A stretch of DNA of 24,168 nucleotides from positions 1 to 24,168 of the forward strand of contig JAAFKL010000203.1 in assembly GCA_021399405.1 (NCBI GenBank). Direction: 5' to 3'. The notes beneath the pieces were generated by a model. It did no database searches. It had not been told where the DNA came from and worked only from the letters and a program-made list of their open reading frames with translations. The position numbers and the translations under genes are program-made. The stretch comes from Candidatus Heimdallarchaeota archaeon (lineage in GTDB: Archaea; Asgardarchaeota; Heimdallarchaeia; Heimdallarchaeales; Kariarchaeaceae). Below are positions 14,460 through 22,953 of the stretch, in pieces. Positions within the stretch are counted from its first letter, which is position 1; every line of letters begins with the position of its first letter.

Positions 14460-15626
14460 TTAATTTAAAATTTGTTTGATAGTGGATATGAGAGTTTCTA
14501 TATCTTCATGTGTGGAATAAACATGCGGAGCGATCCTTAGATTACCCTCTCGCATACTACACACAATATTATTCCTGTGAAGATGATTAATCAGCATTTC
14601 AATGTCCATTGTAGGTTTGAATGATAGAATTTGTGAACTCTCGGACCGTGATTGACGTGGCGAAATTAGAATAAATTCAGGTAATTCAGCTTGAAACCGG
14701 TTAACAATATGATCTGTGAAATGGTAAAGATATTGCTCGGTCTTAGCAGGACCCCATTTGAGATGATGATCGAGTGTAGATGATAAAGCAAATATTGCGG
14801 GATGTATAGCCCCCATAGTTGAGAATCGCTGACCTGTTTTGGCAGGGAGGTAATCATGATGGCTCATATCAAAGAAATTTTCCTGTCCATGCCAAGTGAT
14901 GGAAACGGGATCAAGTACTTCTTGCAGCTCTGGTTTAACATAAGTTAATCCTGTTCCGTATGGACCTAATAACCATTTATAACCTCCCACAGTCACAAAA
15001 TCAAGATCCAATCCTCGTGTATCCAATTGCAATGCGCCAACATGTTGTATGGCGTCAACCACCATGTACGCTCCGTGATTATGAGTCATGTCAGTCAATT
15101 CCTTCATATTCATACGAAAACCATTGGAAAACTGTACACTGCTAATCGCGACAAAAGATGTGTCATCATCAATTGCTTTCTCGAAATCCTCAAGCAATAA
15201 TCTCCCATCAATTGATTTTACAAGCTTAATTTCCATATGGTTCTTCTTTGCCATTTGTTGCCAAATTATCGAATTGGCAATAAATTCAAGATCGTTCAAA
15301 ATGATATTTTTTCCACGAAGCTTGTCTGGATGAAATCCAGTGGCGAAATGATGCATCCCATCACTAGTGGAGTTTGTCAAACCTAAACTACTAGCTTCAC
15401 AGTTGATTAATTTTCCAAATTTCGAGAATAAAGCTCCAACCTCTGCAAGACATTCTTCGATATCAAGACCCATTTCACCTTTACTCGAAATAGCCTCCAT
15501 CCTATCTCTATATATTTGATAACTTTTCTTAGGCCAAATCCCAACAGCCGCATGATTCAGATAAGTTAGGTCTGAATCCAAACTCATCTCTTCTCTTATG
15601 GTATTTACTGAAATTGGGTTCATCAT
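14460..15626 (-). CDS. Class V PLP-dependent enzyme (cysteine desulfurase / isopenicillin-N-epimerase-like)
   Basis: Fold-type I pyridoxal-phosphate enzyme of 388 residues. Seen: YLNHAAVG (22-29), the substrate-binding entry of class V enzymes; TNSTSDGMH (84-92) for the phosphate; VVDAIQHVGA (189-198) with Asp191 and Gln194; and GGYKWLLGPYGTG (214-226) with the Schiff-base Lys217. The C-terminal domain ends with a strand giving NLRIAPHVYSTHEDIE. In cysteine desulfurases of the SufS type a reactive cysteine sits in a loop near RxGxHCA; here the nearby text is SMREGNLRIAPH, without that cysteine, so sulfur transfer is unlikely. An amino-acid epimerase, lyase or aminotransferase of the isopenicillin-N-epimerase group fits better. 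Substrate unknown. Two ATG codons in a row start the gene. Confidence 0.85.
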   Translation of the reverse strand: MMNPISVNTIREEMSLDSDLTYLNHAAVGIWPKKSYQIYRDRMEAISSKGEMGLDIEECLAEVGALFSKFGKLINCEASSLGLTNSTSDGMHHFATGFHPDKLRGKNIILNDLEFIANSIIWQQMAKKNHMEIKLVKSIDGRLLLEDFEKAIDDDTSFVAISSVQFSNGFRMNMKELTDMTHNHGAYMVVDAIQHVGALQLDTRGLDLDFVTVGGYKWLLGPYGTGLTYVKPELQEVLDPVSITWHGQENFFDMSHHDYLPAKTGQRFSTMGAIHPAIFALSSTLDHHLKWGPAKTEQYLYHFTDHIVNRFQAELPEFILISPRQSRSESSQILSFKPTMDIEMLINHLHRNNIVCSMREGNLRIAPHVYSTHEDIETLISTIKQILN

Positions 15627-15773
15627 AAATGCTAGATAAAAACAACTCTTTAATGGGATAGTGGTTTACTGGGTGATTTACAGTCAATTCTCAGTTCTAT
15701 ATTGATAAGTAGTATTTTCATTTTTCAATGGGGAAGAAAACGAAACCATTTATTGATATATTACTGATAATAA

Positions 15774-16532
15774 TTGGTGACGAGTTGGGAGTTGTTTCAG
15801 ATTAATCATCATTCAGATAATCAAAGCTTCTTCGAATTAAAAGATCGAATAGAGGAGATTTTACAAAAGCGGGACGAAAGATTCGTGGATAGAAAGACCC
15901 TAGTGGGCAATATTACAGAAGCAGCAGTTTTATTTCCTTTAATTGTACCCAAAACAATCTGGGAGACTGGTAAATGTGAAGGAATGCTTACAGACCATAT
16001 TTACATATTACTTGAAAAAAGGTCTGCCAAAATGAACAAAAACCCAGGTGATATGGCATTTGCTGGCGGTAAGGTGGATAATACAGATATTGACCTCATG
16101 TCAACAGCTTATCGCGAAGCTGCAGAAGAAATTGGTATCGAGAAAGAGGAGCTTAATTTTATCGCTTATATGGATGAATTCGTATCTACTAGCAAATTTA
16201 TTGTACGAACTGTAGTTAGTTGGTTGATCATTGATATAGATGAGAATGATTTTTCTCGCAATGTAGAGAGGAGATATAAACCCCTAACTAGCGAAACTGA
16301 GAATACTGTTGTTGTTCCTCTTACACACTTTCTCAATCCATCCAATTATTCAAATGTGAAGTATGATATTAAATCTGATTTAACGAACAGTACATATGGA
16401 TATATTCGATATTTTGATATTCATGAATTTCTCCATAAAACGAAAATTTGGGGGTTGACAGCCTCAATGATACGCCGGTTCTTAGATCATATATTCCCTG
16501 ATAATCAGCTTCCGTTGGAGGAAATTAAATAA
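15774..16532 (+). CDS. Nudix hydrolase, CoA pyrophosphatase-like
   Basis: 252 residues. The Nudix box is GGKVDNTDIDLMSTAYREAA followed by EEIGI (98-122), with the metal-binding REAAEE (114-119) intact. Just before it is LLEKRSAKMNKNPGDMAFAGG (80-99), which follows the UPF0035 pattern (LLxxRSxxMxxxxGxxaFPGGK) typical of CoA and acyl-CoA pyrophosphatases such as NudL and Nudt7. It probably cleaves the CoA diphosphate to phosphopantetheine and 3',5'-ADP. The proline of the usual FPGG is alanine here. The start is uncertain: TTG at 15774 or GTG at 15777, both close to an AT-rich TATA-like stretch at 15748-15762. Its last eight bases overlap the end of the opposite-strand zinc-ribbon protein. It also carries an N-terminal helix of about 40 residues before the Nudix fold. 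Confidence 0.85.
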   Translation: MVTSWELFQINHHSDNQSFFELKDRIEEILQKRDERFVDRKTLVGNITEAAVLFPLIVPKTIWETGKCEGMLTDHIYILLEKRSAKMNKNPGDMAFAGGKVDNTDIDLMSTAYREAAEEIGIEKEELNFIAYMDEFVSTSKFIVRTVVSWLIIDIDENDFSRNVERRYKPLTSETENTVVVPLTHFLNPSNYSNVKYDIKSDLTNSTYGYIRYFDIHEFLHKTKIWGLTASMIRRFLDHIFPDNQLPLEEIK

Positions 16533-17301
16533 TTGTATTTAGGAAGTTAATAGTATTGAAAACTAGAGTTAAGAGTAATCGTGATAGATTAAATGAAATT
16601 AGAAATGCAAATATAACGGTAATTATTCCAATGTAGAGCTTAGTATCAAATATTTTTCCAAAAACAGAAATTGATACAATGATAGAATAAATCAAAATCA
16701 TAAACCAGAATAGGCCTACAAAACCATTATTTGTGGTGTTAGCAAGAAGTAACAAGAAGCCCTCAAGCGCCCGTAAAGCGAATACATATGTCACAGGACG
16801 AAAGACAAAATTTCGGTCCATGGTATTGCTAGAACGAGACCACATTCTACCCAAATAAACAAAGAGAAAAATGAATAAATAACTATTTGAGAAGACCAAA
16901 ATAAAAACCCCAATGACAAATAGAGGAAAAGAAATTGTGATATCTTGATTTAGTGACCAATCAATTATTGTGAAAATGCTCATCAAGGATACTATGATAA
17001 ACAAACTATTGGTGGCTTCATCTTGAAGGTCTTCTCTATGTGAGAGCTCTTTGATGGTATGAATATCACGATCCCAAATTACTAATCTAAGTCTTTGCCA
17101 ATACCCTGTTGTTTCTTCATATTCTTCTGGTCTTTGGTAATCTGTTGGTTCAGGAACTTTATTAAATTCCGTTTGAAGGAAAATTGAGTCATCACTCTTT
17201 TTAGTGAGTTCCTTTAAACCTAGGACCTGAAGACAGGACCGACAATTTTTAGCGTTTTCAAAATTTTTTTGACCACAATTATCACAAATAATTGATTCCA
17301 T
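16525..17301 (-). CDS. Membrane protein with N-terminal zinc ribbon, Yip1-like
   Basis: 258 residues. The N-terminus is a zinc ribbon with CDNC (6-9) and CRSC (20-23). A polar linker of about 70 residues leads to DRDIHTIKELSHREDLQDE and then roughly five hydrophobic segments to the C-terminus. A short amphipathic region before the first segment followed by five membrane segments is the layout of Yip1-domain proteins, which in eukaryotes act on Rab GTPases at Golgi membranes. Archaeal and bacterial relatives are common and of unknown role. The link is by overall pattern, not by motif, so it is tentative. It mirrors the protein at 4742-5506, where the zinc ribbon is at the other end. Its end overlaps the Nudix gene by eight bases. 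Confidence 0.7.
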   Translation of the reverse strand: MESIICDNCGQKNFENAKNCRSCLQVLGLKELTKKSDDSIFLQTEFNKVPEPTDYQRPEEYEETTGYWQRLRLVIWDRDIHTIKELSHREDLQDEATNSLFIIVSLMSIFTIIDWSLNQDITISFPLFVIGVFILVFSNSYLFIFLFVYLGRMWSRSSNTMDRNFVFRPVTYVFALRALEGFLLLLANTTNNGFVGLFWFMILIYSIIVSISVFGKIFDTKLYIGIITVIFAFLISFNLSRLLLTLVFNTINFLNTII

Positions 17302-17420
17302 CTAAAATGTATTTTCCTTGATCATTTTTTACGAATGCGATAGTTTCGATGGTGACTTGTTTAATTGGCAATAAAAAACACCGTAGAAGAACCTAGCAAA
17401 GGAAAACTATCTTCATACAG

Positions 17421-17456
17421 ATATTTATATATGTTGCTTGCTCATATTTATTTAGG
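17421..17456 (+). promoter_or_regulatory. Two TATA-like boxes upstream of the Hsp20 gene
   Basis: ATATTTATATATG at 17421-17433 and CATATTTATTTAGG at 17443-17456 could each place a transcript start, near 17453 and 17476. AGGTG about nine bases before the ATG at 17501 is a plausible Shine-Dalgarno site, so this gene, unlike several neighbours, probably has a leader of 25 bases or more. Confidence 0.4.
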
Positions 17457-17500
17457 TACTATACTTCAGTGTCAGTACCAAATCATAGGTGTAAGAAAAT

Positions 17501-17983
17501 ATGGATGAAGATAGAGAAGATTTATTCAATCATTTAAGCAAATTCTTCGAAATGATGCAAAATGAGGTAACGAGAGTTCTAAGAGATCAAATGGAAAATG
17601 GAGATCTAGACGAGGGAATCAATTTTATGAATCAGGGATTCAAGATTGAACTAGGCCCTGATGGACCTCGATTCTCACCTATCACTCAAAATGAATATCA
17701 GCATTTCAATCAAGACACCATTTCATGGGAGAAACCATATACAGAAGTATTTGTAATCGATGAAGGTAAAAAATATCAAATTATTGCTGAGATGCCGGGA
17801 ATCGAAACCGAGGATGTAAAGATCCATTTTAAGGATGATCAGAAAATTATGATCCAAGCAGAAACTGAGGAATACAAGTATCGAAAAGGGTTAATGTTAA
17901 AATTTTCTGTAGACTCTGATTCTGTTAAGTATACAGTCAGAAATGGAGTATTAGAAATATTTGTAAATATAAATAATGATTGA
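17501..17983 (+). CDS. Hsp20/alpha-crystallin family small heat-shock protein
   Basis: ATP-independent chaperone that holds unfolding proteins in the cytosol, 160 residues. A helical N-terminus (1-45) is followed by FKIELGPDGPRFSPI (47-61), a feature I associate with archaeal Hsp20 proteins, and then the alpha-crystallin domain (about 78-158): YTEVFVIDEGKKYQIIAEMPG (80-100), with MPGIETEDVKI as the typical entry, and NGVLEIFV (148-155) near the end. The C-terminal tail is very short (NINND) and lacks the I-x-I motif that larger sHsp oligomers use for packing, so assemblies may be small. Upstream are two TATA-like boxes and an AGGTG site. It converges with the PHP gene 22 bases away. Confidence 0.9.
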   Translation: MDEDREDLFNHLSKFFEMMQNEVTRVLRDQMENGDLDEGINFMNQGFKIELGPDGPRFSPITQNEYQHFNQDTISWEKPYTEVFVIDEGKKYQIIAEMPGIETEDVKIHFKDDQKIMIQAETEEYKYRKGLMLKFSVDSDSVKYTVRNGVLEIFVNINND

Positions 17984-18005
17984 ACATAACTAATCAATAG
18001 TTGCA

Positions 18006-18662
18006 CTAATCAGTCATTTTACCAAATTTCCTACGGAAAAATCGAGAGGACTTCCTACGAATTCCAATTCGACCCCCACTAGCATCTCCCCCGATTAGAT
18101 TTTGCAGAACCTCATCAGTATTTCGGGATTCAGCTATTTCAGTCCAGGCTATACCAAATTCGCTGATTCTATGTGAATCTGAATTTCCCATCTTAATAAA
18201 ATCCATTTCCTGACAATTATTTTTAGCACGAGTATTAAATAACCCCAAAATAGCCGAGGCATTTAGAATCTCTATCCCATCAATATCTGCTTCGAATACT
18301 CGTTTTCCTTTACCCCCTCTAAATGAATCGAAAGGGTGAGCAGCTATACAATAAATTTTACTCTCCCCACCTTGCTTTCGTGCCTCAATGACAGTATCTA
18401 TCATGCTCAGGTCACGATCAATGGTGGGTAACCAACCATAGATGAGTAAATGACCATCCAGAGTATTAATCTCCTGACCTGGGACTATAATTACTGAAGT
18501 TGATTCTTGCAGCTTTTTGATAAGCCCATGACTCTGGGTATCATTATGATCAGTAATCGAAATTGCACCGAATCCCAATTTTTCAGCCTTTTTGATATAA
18601 CTTTCAATAGGGACCTTGCTATCCCATGAATATTCAGAATGAAGATGTAGATCGACTCTCAA
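18006..18662 (-). CDS. PHP-domain phosphoesterase (TrpH/YciV-like)
   Basis: 218 residues. The metal ligands of a PHP trinuclear site are all visible: DLHLHSEYSWDS (4-15, His6 and His8), ITDHND (36-41, Asp38 and His39), GQEIN (62-66, Glu64), His71, AHPFD (108-112, His109) and GNSDSH (159-164, Asp162 and His164). The TrpH/YciV group hydrolyses 3',5'-nucleotide bisphosphates or short RNA 5' ends; other PHP proteins are histidinol phosphatases or polymerase proofreaders. Length and motif spacing favour TrpH-type. The tail is unusually basic (GIRRKSSRFFRRKFGK), which could bind nucleic acid. The start is a TTG at 18660-18662, with an in-frame stop a few codons upstream and no ATG between, so TTG is the only credible choice. 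Confidence 0.87.
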   Translation of the reverse strand: MRVDLHLHSEYSWDSKVPIESYIKKAEKLGFGAISITDHNDTQSHGLIKKLQESTSVIIVPGQEINTLDGHLLIYGWLPTIDRDLSMIDTVIEARKQGGESKIYCIAAHPFDSFRGGKGKRVFEADIDGIEILNASAILGLFNTRAKNNCQEMDFIKMGNSDSHRISEFGIAWTEIAESRNTDEVLQNLIGGDASGGRIGIRRKSSRFFRRKFGKMTD

Positions 18663-18792
18663 TAAATTGGTTATTGATTATCCATTATGGAAAAATTGTG
18701 TCTCTATCATTGGAATTTGTATTAAAATGGAGAAAAATAGAATTACTCACCACCAATTATTGTCTATTCCATTAGGAAATTAAATTGATTAT

Positions 18793-18797
18793 AGAGG
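18793..18797 (+). promoter_or_regulatory. Shine-Dalgarno site deciding the DUF885 start
   Basis: GAGGG lies eight bases before the ATG at 18806. This favours the ATG over the TTG seven codons upstream at 18785. Confidence 0.5.
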
Positions 18798-18805
18798 GCA
18801 CAATA

Positions 18806-20440
18806 ATGTATAGTGAGATAATTTCTAGATGGAAGGAAGGAAATCCGATGGGATGTCATGTACTAGGGATTCATGATTACGATGGACGATTACCGGATCT
18901 ATCTCCAGAATTTCTAGAACGAAGAATAAATGAAATTCAAAGTGACTTACAACAATTAGATTCAATGGATACACCTCAAGGGAGGTTTGATTTATTTGAA
19001 TTCGAATTAATTAAATCTGCTCTGAATGAGGAATTATTTGAACTTGATGTCAGACAAGAATTTAAAGAAAATCCAGCCATATTTATTTTTCCTCTTGCGA
19101 TGATTGAAATGTCATACACTGCTAGAACCTTTGCTCCTGTAGAAGATAGAGTAAATTATATTGTTCAGATTGAAAAAAATATTCCACTATATTTAGAGCA
19201 AGCTGATAATTTGCTCAATGATTCACTTCCAGCATCCAAGATTGGTATGGCAATTCAATTTTTATCCGGAATTATAAATTATTTCAGAGATCGACTCATC
19301 ACATTTGTTACTCAGATCGATAATGAAGATTTAATTGATGAATGGTCAGAAGCAAATATTATGGCAGTTGAAAGCATGGAAAAATTTCTTCAAAAATTGC
19401 AGACCACATATATGCCTGTGGCACACAATAATTTTGCACTAGGCAAAGAGAAATTTATGGAGCTTTTGGCAAAAACTGAAGATGTGCATATAGATTATGA
19501 AACACTTCTAAGGGTAGGCGAAGAAGATTTAGAGAGAAATTATCAAGCCATGCAACAAATTGCAGATGAATTGACAGAAGGTGATATTTCTAAGTTGATG
19601 GAGTTAGTTAAAAAAGACATACCTACACCTGACACCCTAATAAGTACAGCTGAGGGAACTTTAGAAAGAACTCGTCAATTCTTAATTGATTCTAAAATTG
19701 TATCTCTACCAACTGACAAGCAGACTAAAATAATACATACACCTGAATTTGCTAGATCATTTGGATTTGCTGCAATGTCAACACCAGGACCATTTGAAAG
19801 TAAAGATGCTTCAGAATCATATTATTGGATAACCCCACCAGATATTAATTGGCCACAGGAAAGACAACAAAAATTCTTAGAATTCTTTAACAAAGCCTTT
19901 TTGGAAATTGTTACAATTCATGAAGTATGGCCTGGACATTACTTACAATTATTATATAACAACCAGGCGAAATCTGATGTGGCAAAGATGTTTTCAAGAT
20001 CAACCGCTATGATTGAGGGCTGGGGCCATTATGTAGAGGAGATGATTTATGAAGCAGGGTATGAACCATTTGATAGGAGAATTCTCCATGTAGGTCAACT
20101 ATTAGGTGCTTTGGCAAGGAATGTAAGATACATTTCAGCTCTCCGAATGCATTGTGAAGACATGACTATTGAAGAATCAAAACAAATGTTCATTGAAAAA
20201 GGACTTCTAGGTGAGGATAATGCTACAATTGAGGCAAATCGAGGGACAATCGATCCTATGTATCTTAACTATACACTAGGAAAATTAATGATTAAAAAAC
20301 TGCGATCTGACATTATGGCTGAGAAAGGTGATAAATTTAACCTCAAGGAATTCCATGACACTCTACTTAGTTACGGAAGTCCGCCTATCAGTGTGTTGAG
20401 AAAGCTTATTTTAGAGAATCCCGCTGGAAATATCATTTGA
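18806..20440 (+). CDS. DUF885-family zinc-metallopeptidase-like protein
   Basis: 544 residues from the ATG chosen because of the GAGGG site before it. The C-terminal half has the DUF885 catalytic pattern: IHEVWPGHYLQ (371-381, so His372-Glu373 and His378 form the HExxxxH zinc site) and, about 30 residues on, EGWGHYVEEM (404-413), whose Glu404 is the likely third ligand. The N-terminal 230 residues are helical and the protein has no signal peptide, so it should be cytosolic. The fold resembles M32 carboxypeptidases and M3 oligopeptidases. A peptidase or dipeptidase role is the usual prediction for the family, which has few characterised members. It is followed by the surface-protein gene after 79 bases, each with its own start signals. 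Confidence 0.85.
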   Translation: MYSEIISRWKEGNPMGCHVLGIHDYDGRLPDLSPEFLERRINEIQSDLQQLDSMDTPQGRFDLFEFELIKSALNEELFELDVRQEFKENPAIFIFPLAMIEMSYTARTFAPVEDRVNYIVQIEKNIPLYLEQADNLLNDSLPASKIGMAIQFLSGIINYFRDRLITFVTQIDNEDLIDEWSEANIMAVESMEKFLQKLQTTYMPVAHNNFALGKEKFMELLAKTEDVHIDYETLLRVGEEDLERNYQAMQQIADELTEGDISKLMELVKKDIPTPDTLISTAEGTLERTRQFLIDSKIVSLPTDKQTKIIHTPEFARSFGFAAMSTPGPFESKDASESYYWITPPDINWPQERQQKFLEFFNKAFLEIVTIHEVWPGHYLQLLYNNQAKSDVAKMFSRSTAMIEGWGHYVEEMIYEAGYEPFDRRILHVGQLLGALARNVRYISALRMHCEDMTIEESKQMFIEKGLLGEDNATIEANRGTIDPMYLNYTLGKLMIKKLRSDIMAEKGDKFNLKEFHDTLLSYGSPPISVLRKLILENPAGNII

Positions 20441-20489
20441 TTAGCAATTGAATAGCTGCCAACTAAACTTCATTTTTAGTTTAGTAACA

Positions 20490-20500
20490 ATCAAATATTA
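20490..20500 (+). promoter_or_regulatory. TATA-like box for the surface protein
   Basis: ATCAAATATTA is centred about 25 bases upstream of the GTG at 20520. No Shine-Dalgarno site is present, so a leaderless transcript is likely. Confidence 0.4.
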
Positions 20501-20519
20501 GCTAATATTATCAATATCA

Positions 20520-22310
20520 GTGAGAAAGTCTACCCTCAGTATTTGGTTGTTACTGATGCTTGCCTTTGGAGGATATACTCCTGCCGAAGCACAAGAAAGC
20601 CAAATTAATCAACTTATAGGTGTAGAAAATAATCAAATATTCACATATCAAATTACCAATATTCTTAATTTCCAAAATGTCCCCTTATTTGTAGGTGAGA
20701 ACGGAGAAGAGATCAAGACAGAATTAGGAGATGTCATTAGATTAAAAGTGATTGACGTAGATCTTTCTGATAACGCCGAGATTGAACTAGAAATACAACT
20801 GAATGATGGTCAGACCATTGAGTATTTCAATAAAATGGATACATTTGACTTAGTCGTTTTTACTGATTGGGAATACTGGAAAGATTTAGCAATTAATTTT
20901 AATATATTATTTGATGAATCAGATGAATTTTTTGAAATCCAGTTCGCGTTTGCTGATGACGGATTGATTTATTCACTATTAACAATATATGACAAAGTAT
21001 CTGGTGTTTTTGTATATCAGCTAATATATGTAACTCTAGAAGGATTTTTTGATACACCAATCGCTTTTATTGAGATAGTGCAGGGTGACCCTCTTCCGAT
21101 TCCAGATAAATCAGAGGTTAATGTATCGCTGACTGATTTTTATCAATTTGAACTGACACAACTAGTTGGGTATGAGGATAATGTGGTTATGAGTGGTACG
21201 GATGGGGAATTATTTGGAGAGGAAGGAGATATTATTGAAATACTGGTGGCCAATGGGGAATTGGGTCAGAATCGCGAACTGTTACTTGCGGTAAAAAATG
21301 GAGAGCAGGCTATATCCTATCTAAATAGAATGGATTTTCTAGGTTCAATCTATGATATTCCATTCTTTGTATTTACTGATTGGGATTATATGATTGATTT
21401 AATAAATTACTATGGTAACGAGAGCTCTGATATTCAAGACGTAGGATATGATTTGACTGTAGATACTTTTGTTTATTATGAAGAATATGCTAATGAATCT
21501 GAAGTGTATTATAATATTGAGCTACATTATGATCTTGATACTGGTGTTTTACTCTTTGAAGCTTTTTATTTTGAAAATTTAACCACTTCGCAAATTTCAA
21601 TTATTGAAATTAATAATCTATCTTCAGTAGAAGTTGATAAATCATTAATTAATGCAATCGAAGAGACTGATTTTCTATTTCGTGTGGAAGAGTTCGAAGT
21701 TAATGAACTTCAGCCCGTGTTTACAACCTCAGATGGAAATGTATGGTTATTTGAAGGAGATATATTTGAGATTATTTTAAATGATGTACGTGATAGTGAA
21801 AATCTTGCAAGAATGCAACTTAATAGCTTGACTCAAACTATCAAATTCAACAATTCACTTGCTTCCTTAGGAGAATTTGCCGTATATCCTGATTGGGTTT
21901 ATTGGGATAAATATGTAGATTTTATCAAAGATTTCTCTGATAATACAACTGAGATTACATCGACCCAAACCGCGGAAACATACATTTTTTCTGTGACTAT
22001 TCAAGATAACATGACCAATTACAATTACTCCACTGTCTATGAAAAGACTACAGGAGTTATGAAAAAGTTAAAAGTTAATTATGAAGTGGTGGATGATAAC
22101 GAAACCCAATATCTCAATCTTTTGGTTGAACGATATGATGGACCTCGGCCTAATTTCAGCGAAGATTTAAATCAAACATTAGTTACTCTTGATACTATCA
22201 CCCCTAGCTCAAAGAATTCAGAAGATGATATTTCTGCATTTGGGCTATTTGGTTTATTATTGGGCTTGATTGTAATAAAAATGACAACTTCAAAATTTAA
22301 ACGAACCTAG
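20520..22310 (+). CDS. Exported surface protein with three tandem repeats and C-terminal anchor
   Basis: 596 residues, family unknown. A signal peptide (RKSTLSIWLLLMLAFGGYTPAEAQ, cleavage likely after about residue 24) leads to three repeats of about 171 residues. Each has a G-D-x-I/F strand (LGDVIRLKV at 69, EGDIIEILV at 235, EGDIFEIIL at 412), then a DW motif (FTDWEYW at 114, FTDWDYM at 285, YPDWVYW at 456) and a Y-x3-TG/SG turn (YDKVSGV at 157, YDLDTGV at 337, YEKTTGV at 507). The DW positions are spaced exactly 171 and 171. The sequence is acidic and has many N-x-S/T sites, as expected for a glycosylated cell-surface protein. A hydrophobic segment at about 572-589 and a basic tail KFKRT form the anchor, with the bulk outside. 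Its end overlaps the opposite UDG-like gene by 14 bases. A surface-layer or binding role is inference. Confidence 0.83.
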   Translation: MRKSTLSIWLLLMLAFGGYTPAEAQESQINQLIGVENNQIFTYQITNILNFQNVPLFVGENGEEIKTELGDVIRLKVIDVDLSDNAEIELEIQLNDGQTIEYFNKMDTFDLVVFTDWEYWKDLAINFNILFDESDEFFEIQFAFADDGLIYSLLTIYDKVSGVFVYQLIYVTLEGFFDTPIAFIEIVQGDPLPIPDKSEVNVSLTDFYQFELTQLVGYEDNVVMSGTDGELFGEEGDIIEILVANGELGQNRELLLAVKNGEQAISYLNRMDFLGSIYDIPFFVFTDWDYMIDLINYYGNESSDIQDVGYDLTVDTFVYYEEYANESEVYYNIELHYDLDTGVLLFEAFYFENLTTSQISIIEINNLSSVEVDKSLINAIEETDFLFRVEEFEVNELQPVFTTSDGNVWLFEGDIFEIILNDVRDSENLARMQLNSLTQTIKFNNSLASLGEFAVYPDWVYWDKYVDFIKDFSDNTTEITSTQTAETYIFSVTIQDNMTNYNYSTVYEKTTGVMKKLKVNYEVVDDNETQYLNLLVERYDGPRPNFSEDLNQTLVTLDTITPSSKNSEDDISAFGLFGLLLGLIVIKMTTSKFKRT

Positions 22311-22944
22311 ATGCTGTGTAAATTTCACTCATTTGTTTTCTAAATATTTTGGATCCACCATGACTTGGGTGACGAATATACGTTGGATTATATCCTAGCT
22401 TTTGGAGTCGAAGAAACGATTTTTTTCCTATTGTCAAGATCTGATCGAACTGAAAGAATTCGAATAATCGATGAAAAATATCCTCAGTCTCCTGTAGCTC
22501 AATTGATTTTAATGGACGGTTTGAAGTCTGTTTACCAGGCTGATATGGATGAAAGGGGAAAATGTTCCATAAAAACGGAATATCCTCAATGGACAATTTT
22601 TCTAATATTGACCATACCTGATTTGCAGTCATTTCTTTTACTTGATTATTGCAAGAGGGCTTTAGGTTTTGAATATCTAGTAATTTGGAAATTTCATTTA
22701 AATTTGAATCACCTGTCATAGCGAGTCCAGTTCGTCTACCTCCACGATGGCCTAATGCCTCTGCAATCCAAATCGTGGAAGGTTTTAATTGATCCATCTT
22801 TTCGATATAGTTGAGTAAATTATTCGAGCGAATGTTTGAGGCTTCAGCGACATCGAATTCCTCACATAAATCCGTATATGGATTGAATACATCGATAAAG
22901 GACTTAGACTTTAACAACTGAAGAAATTTATTGTTGAAACTCAC
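22297..22944 (-). CDS. Uracil-DNA-glycosylase superfamily protein, divergent
   Basis: 215 residues. Superfamily signatures: AEALGHRGGRRTG (61-73) at the place of the GEAPGxxGxxxTG uracil-binding motif, WNIFPFHP (126-133) for the strand-2 base-recognition Asn, and HPSHGGS (192-198) at the HPSP-like minor-groove loop. The usual GEAPG is AEALG here, so two key positions differ, and I see no Fe-S cysteine set. It may excise uracil or another damaged base, or have a different role. The GTG at 22944 has AGGTTG six to seven bases upstream; an overlapping ATG is out of frame. It begins nine bases after the reductive-dehalogenase-like gene stops, so both are probably one operon. The 3' end overlaps the surface-protein gene. 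Confidence 0.8.
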   Translation of the reverse strand: MSFNNKFLQLLKSKSFIDVFNPYTDLCEEFDVAEASNIRSNNLLNYIEKMDQLKPSTIWIAEALGHRGGRRTGLAMTGDSNLNEISKLLDIQNLKPSCNNQVKEMTANQVWSILEKLSIEDIPFLWNIFPFHPYQPGKQTSNRPLKSIELQETEDIFHRLFEFFQFDQILTIGKKSFLRLQKLGYNPTYIRHPSHGGSKIFRKQMSEIYTASRFV

Positions 22945-22953
22945 ATTATCAAC

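Noticed and set aside
14460..15626. Calling the class V enzyme a SufS/IscS cysteine desulfurase
   Set aside because: The reactive cysteine of the C-terminal loop is not seen, and no Fe-S assembly genes are next to it.
22365..22721. Plus-strand open frame of 118 codons
   Set aside because: Antisense to the UDG-like gene, whose motifs are clear. No TATA box or ribosome site.
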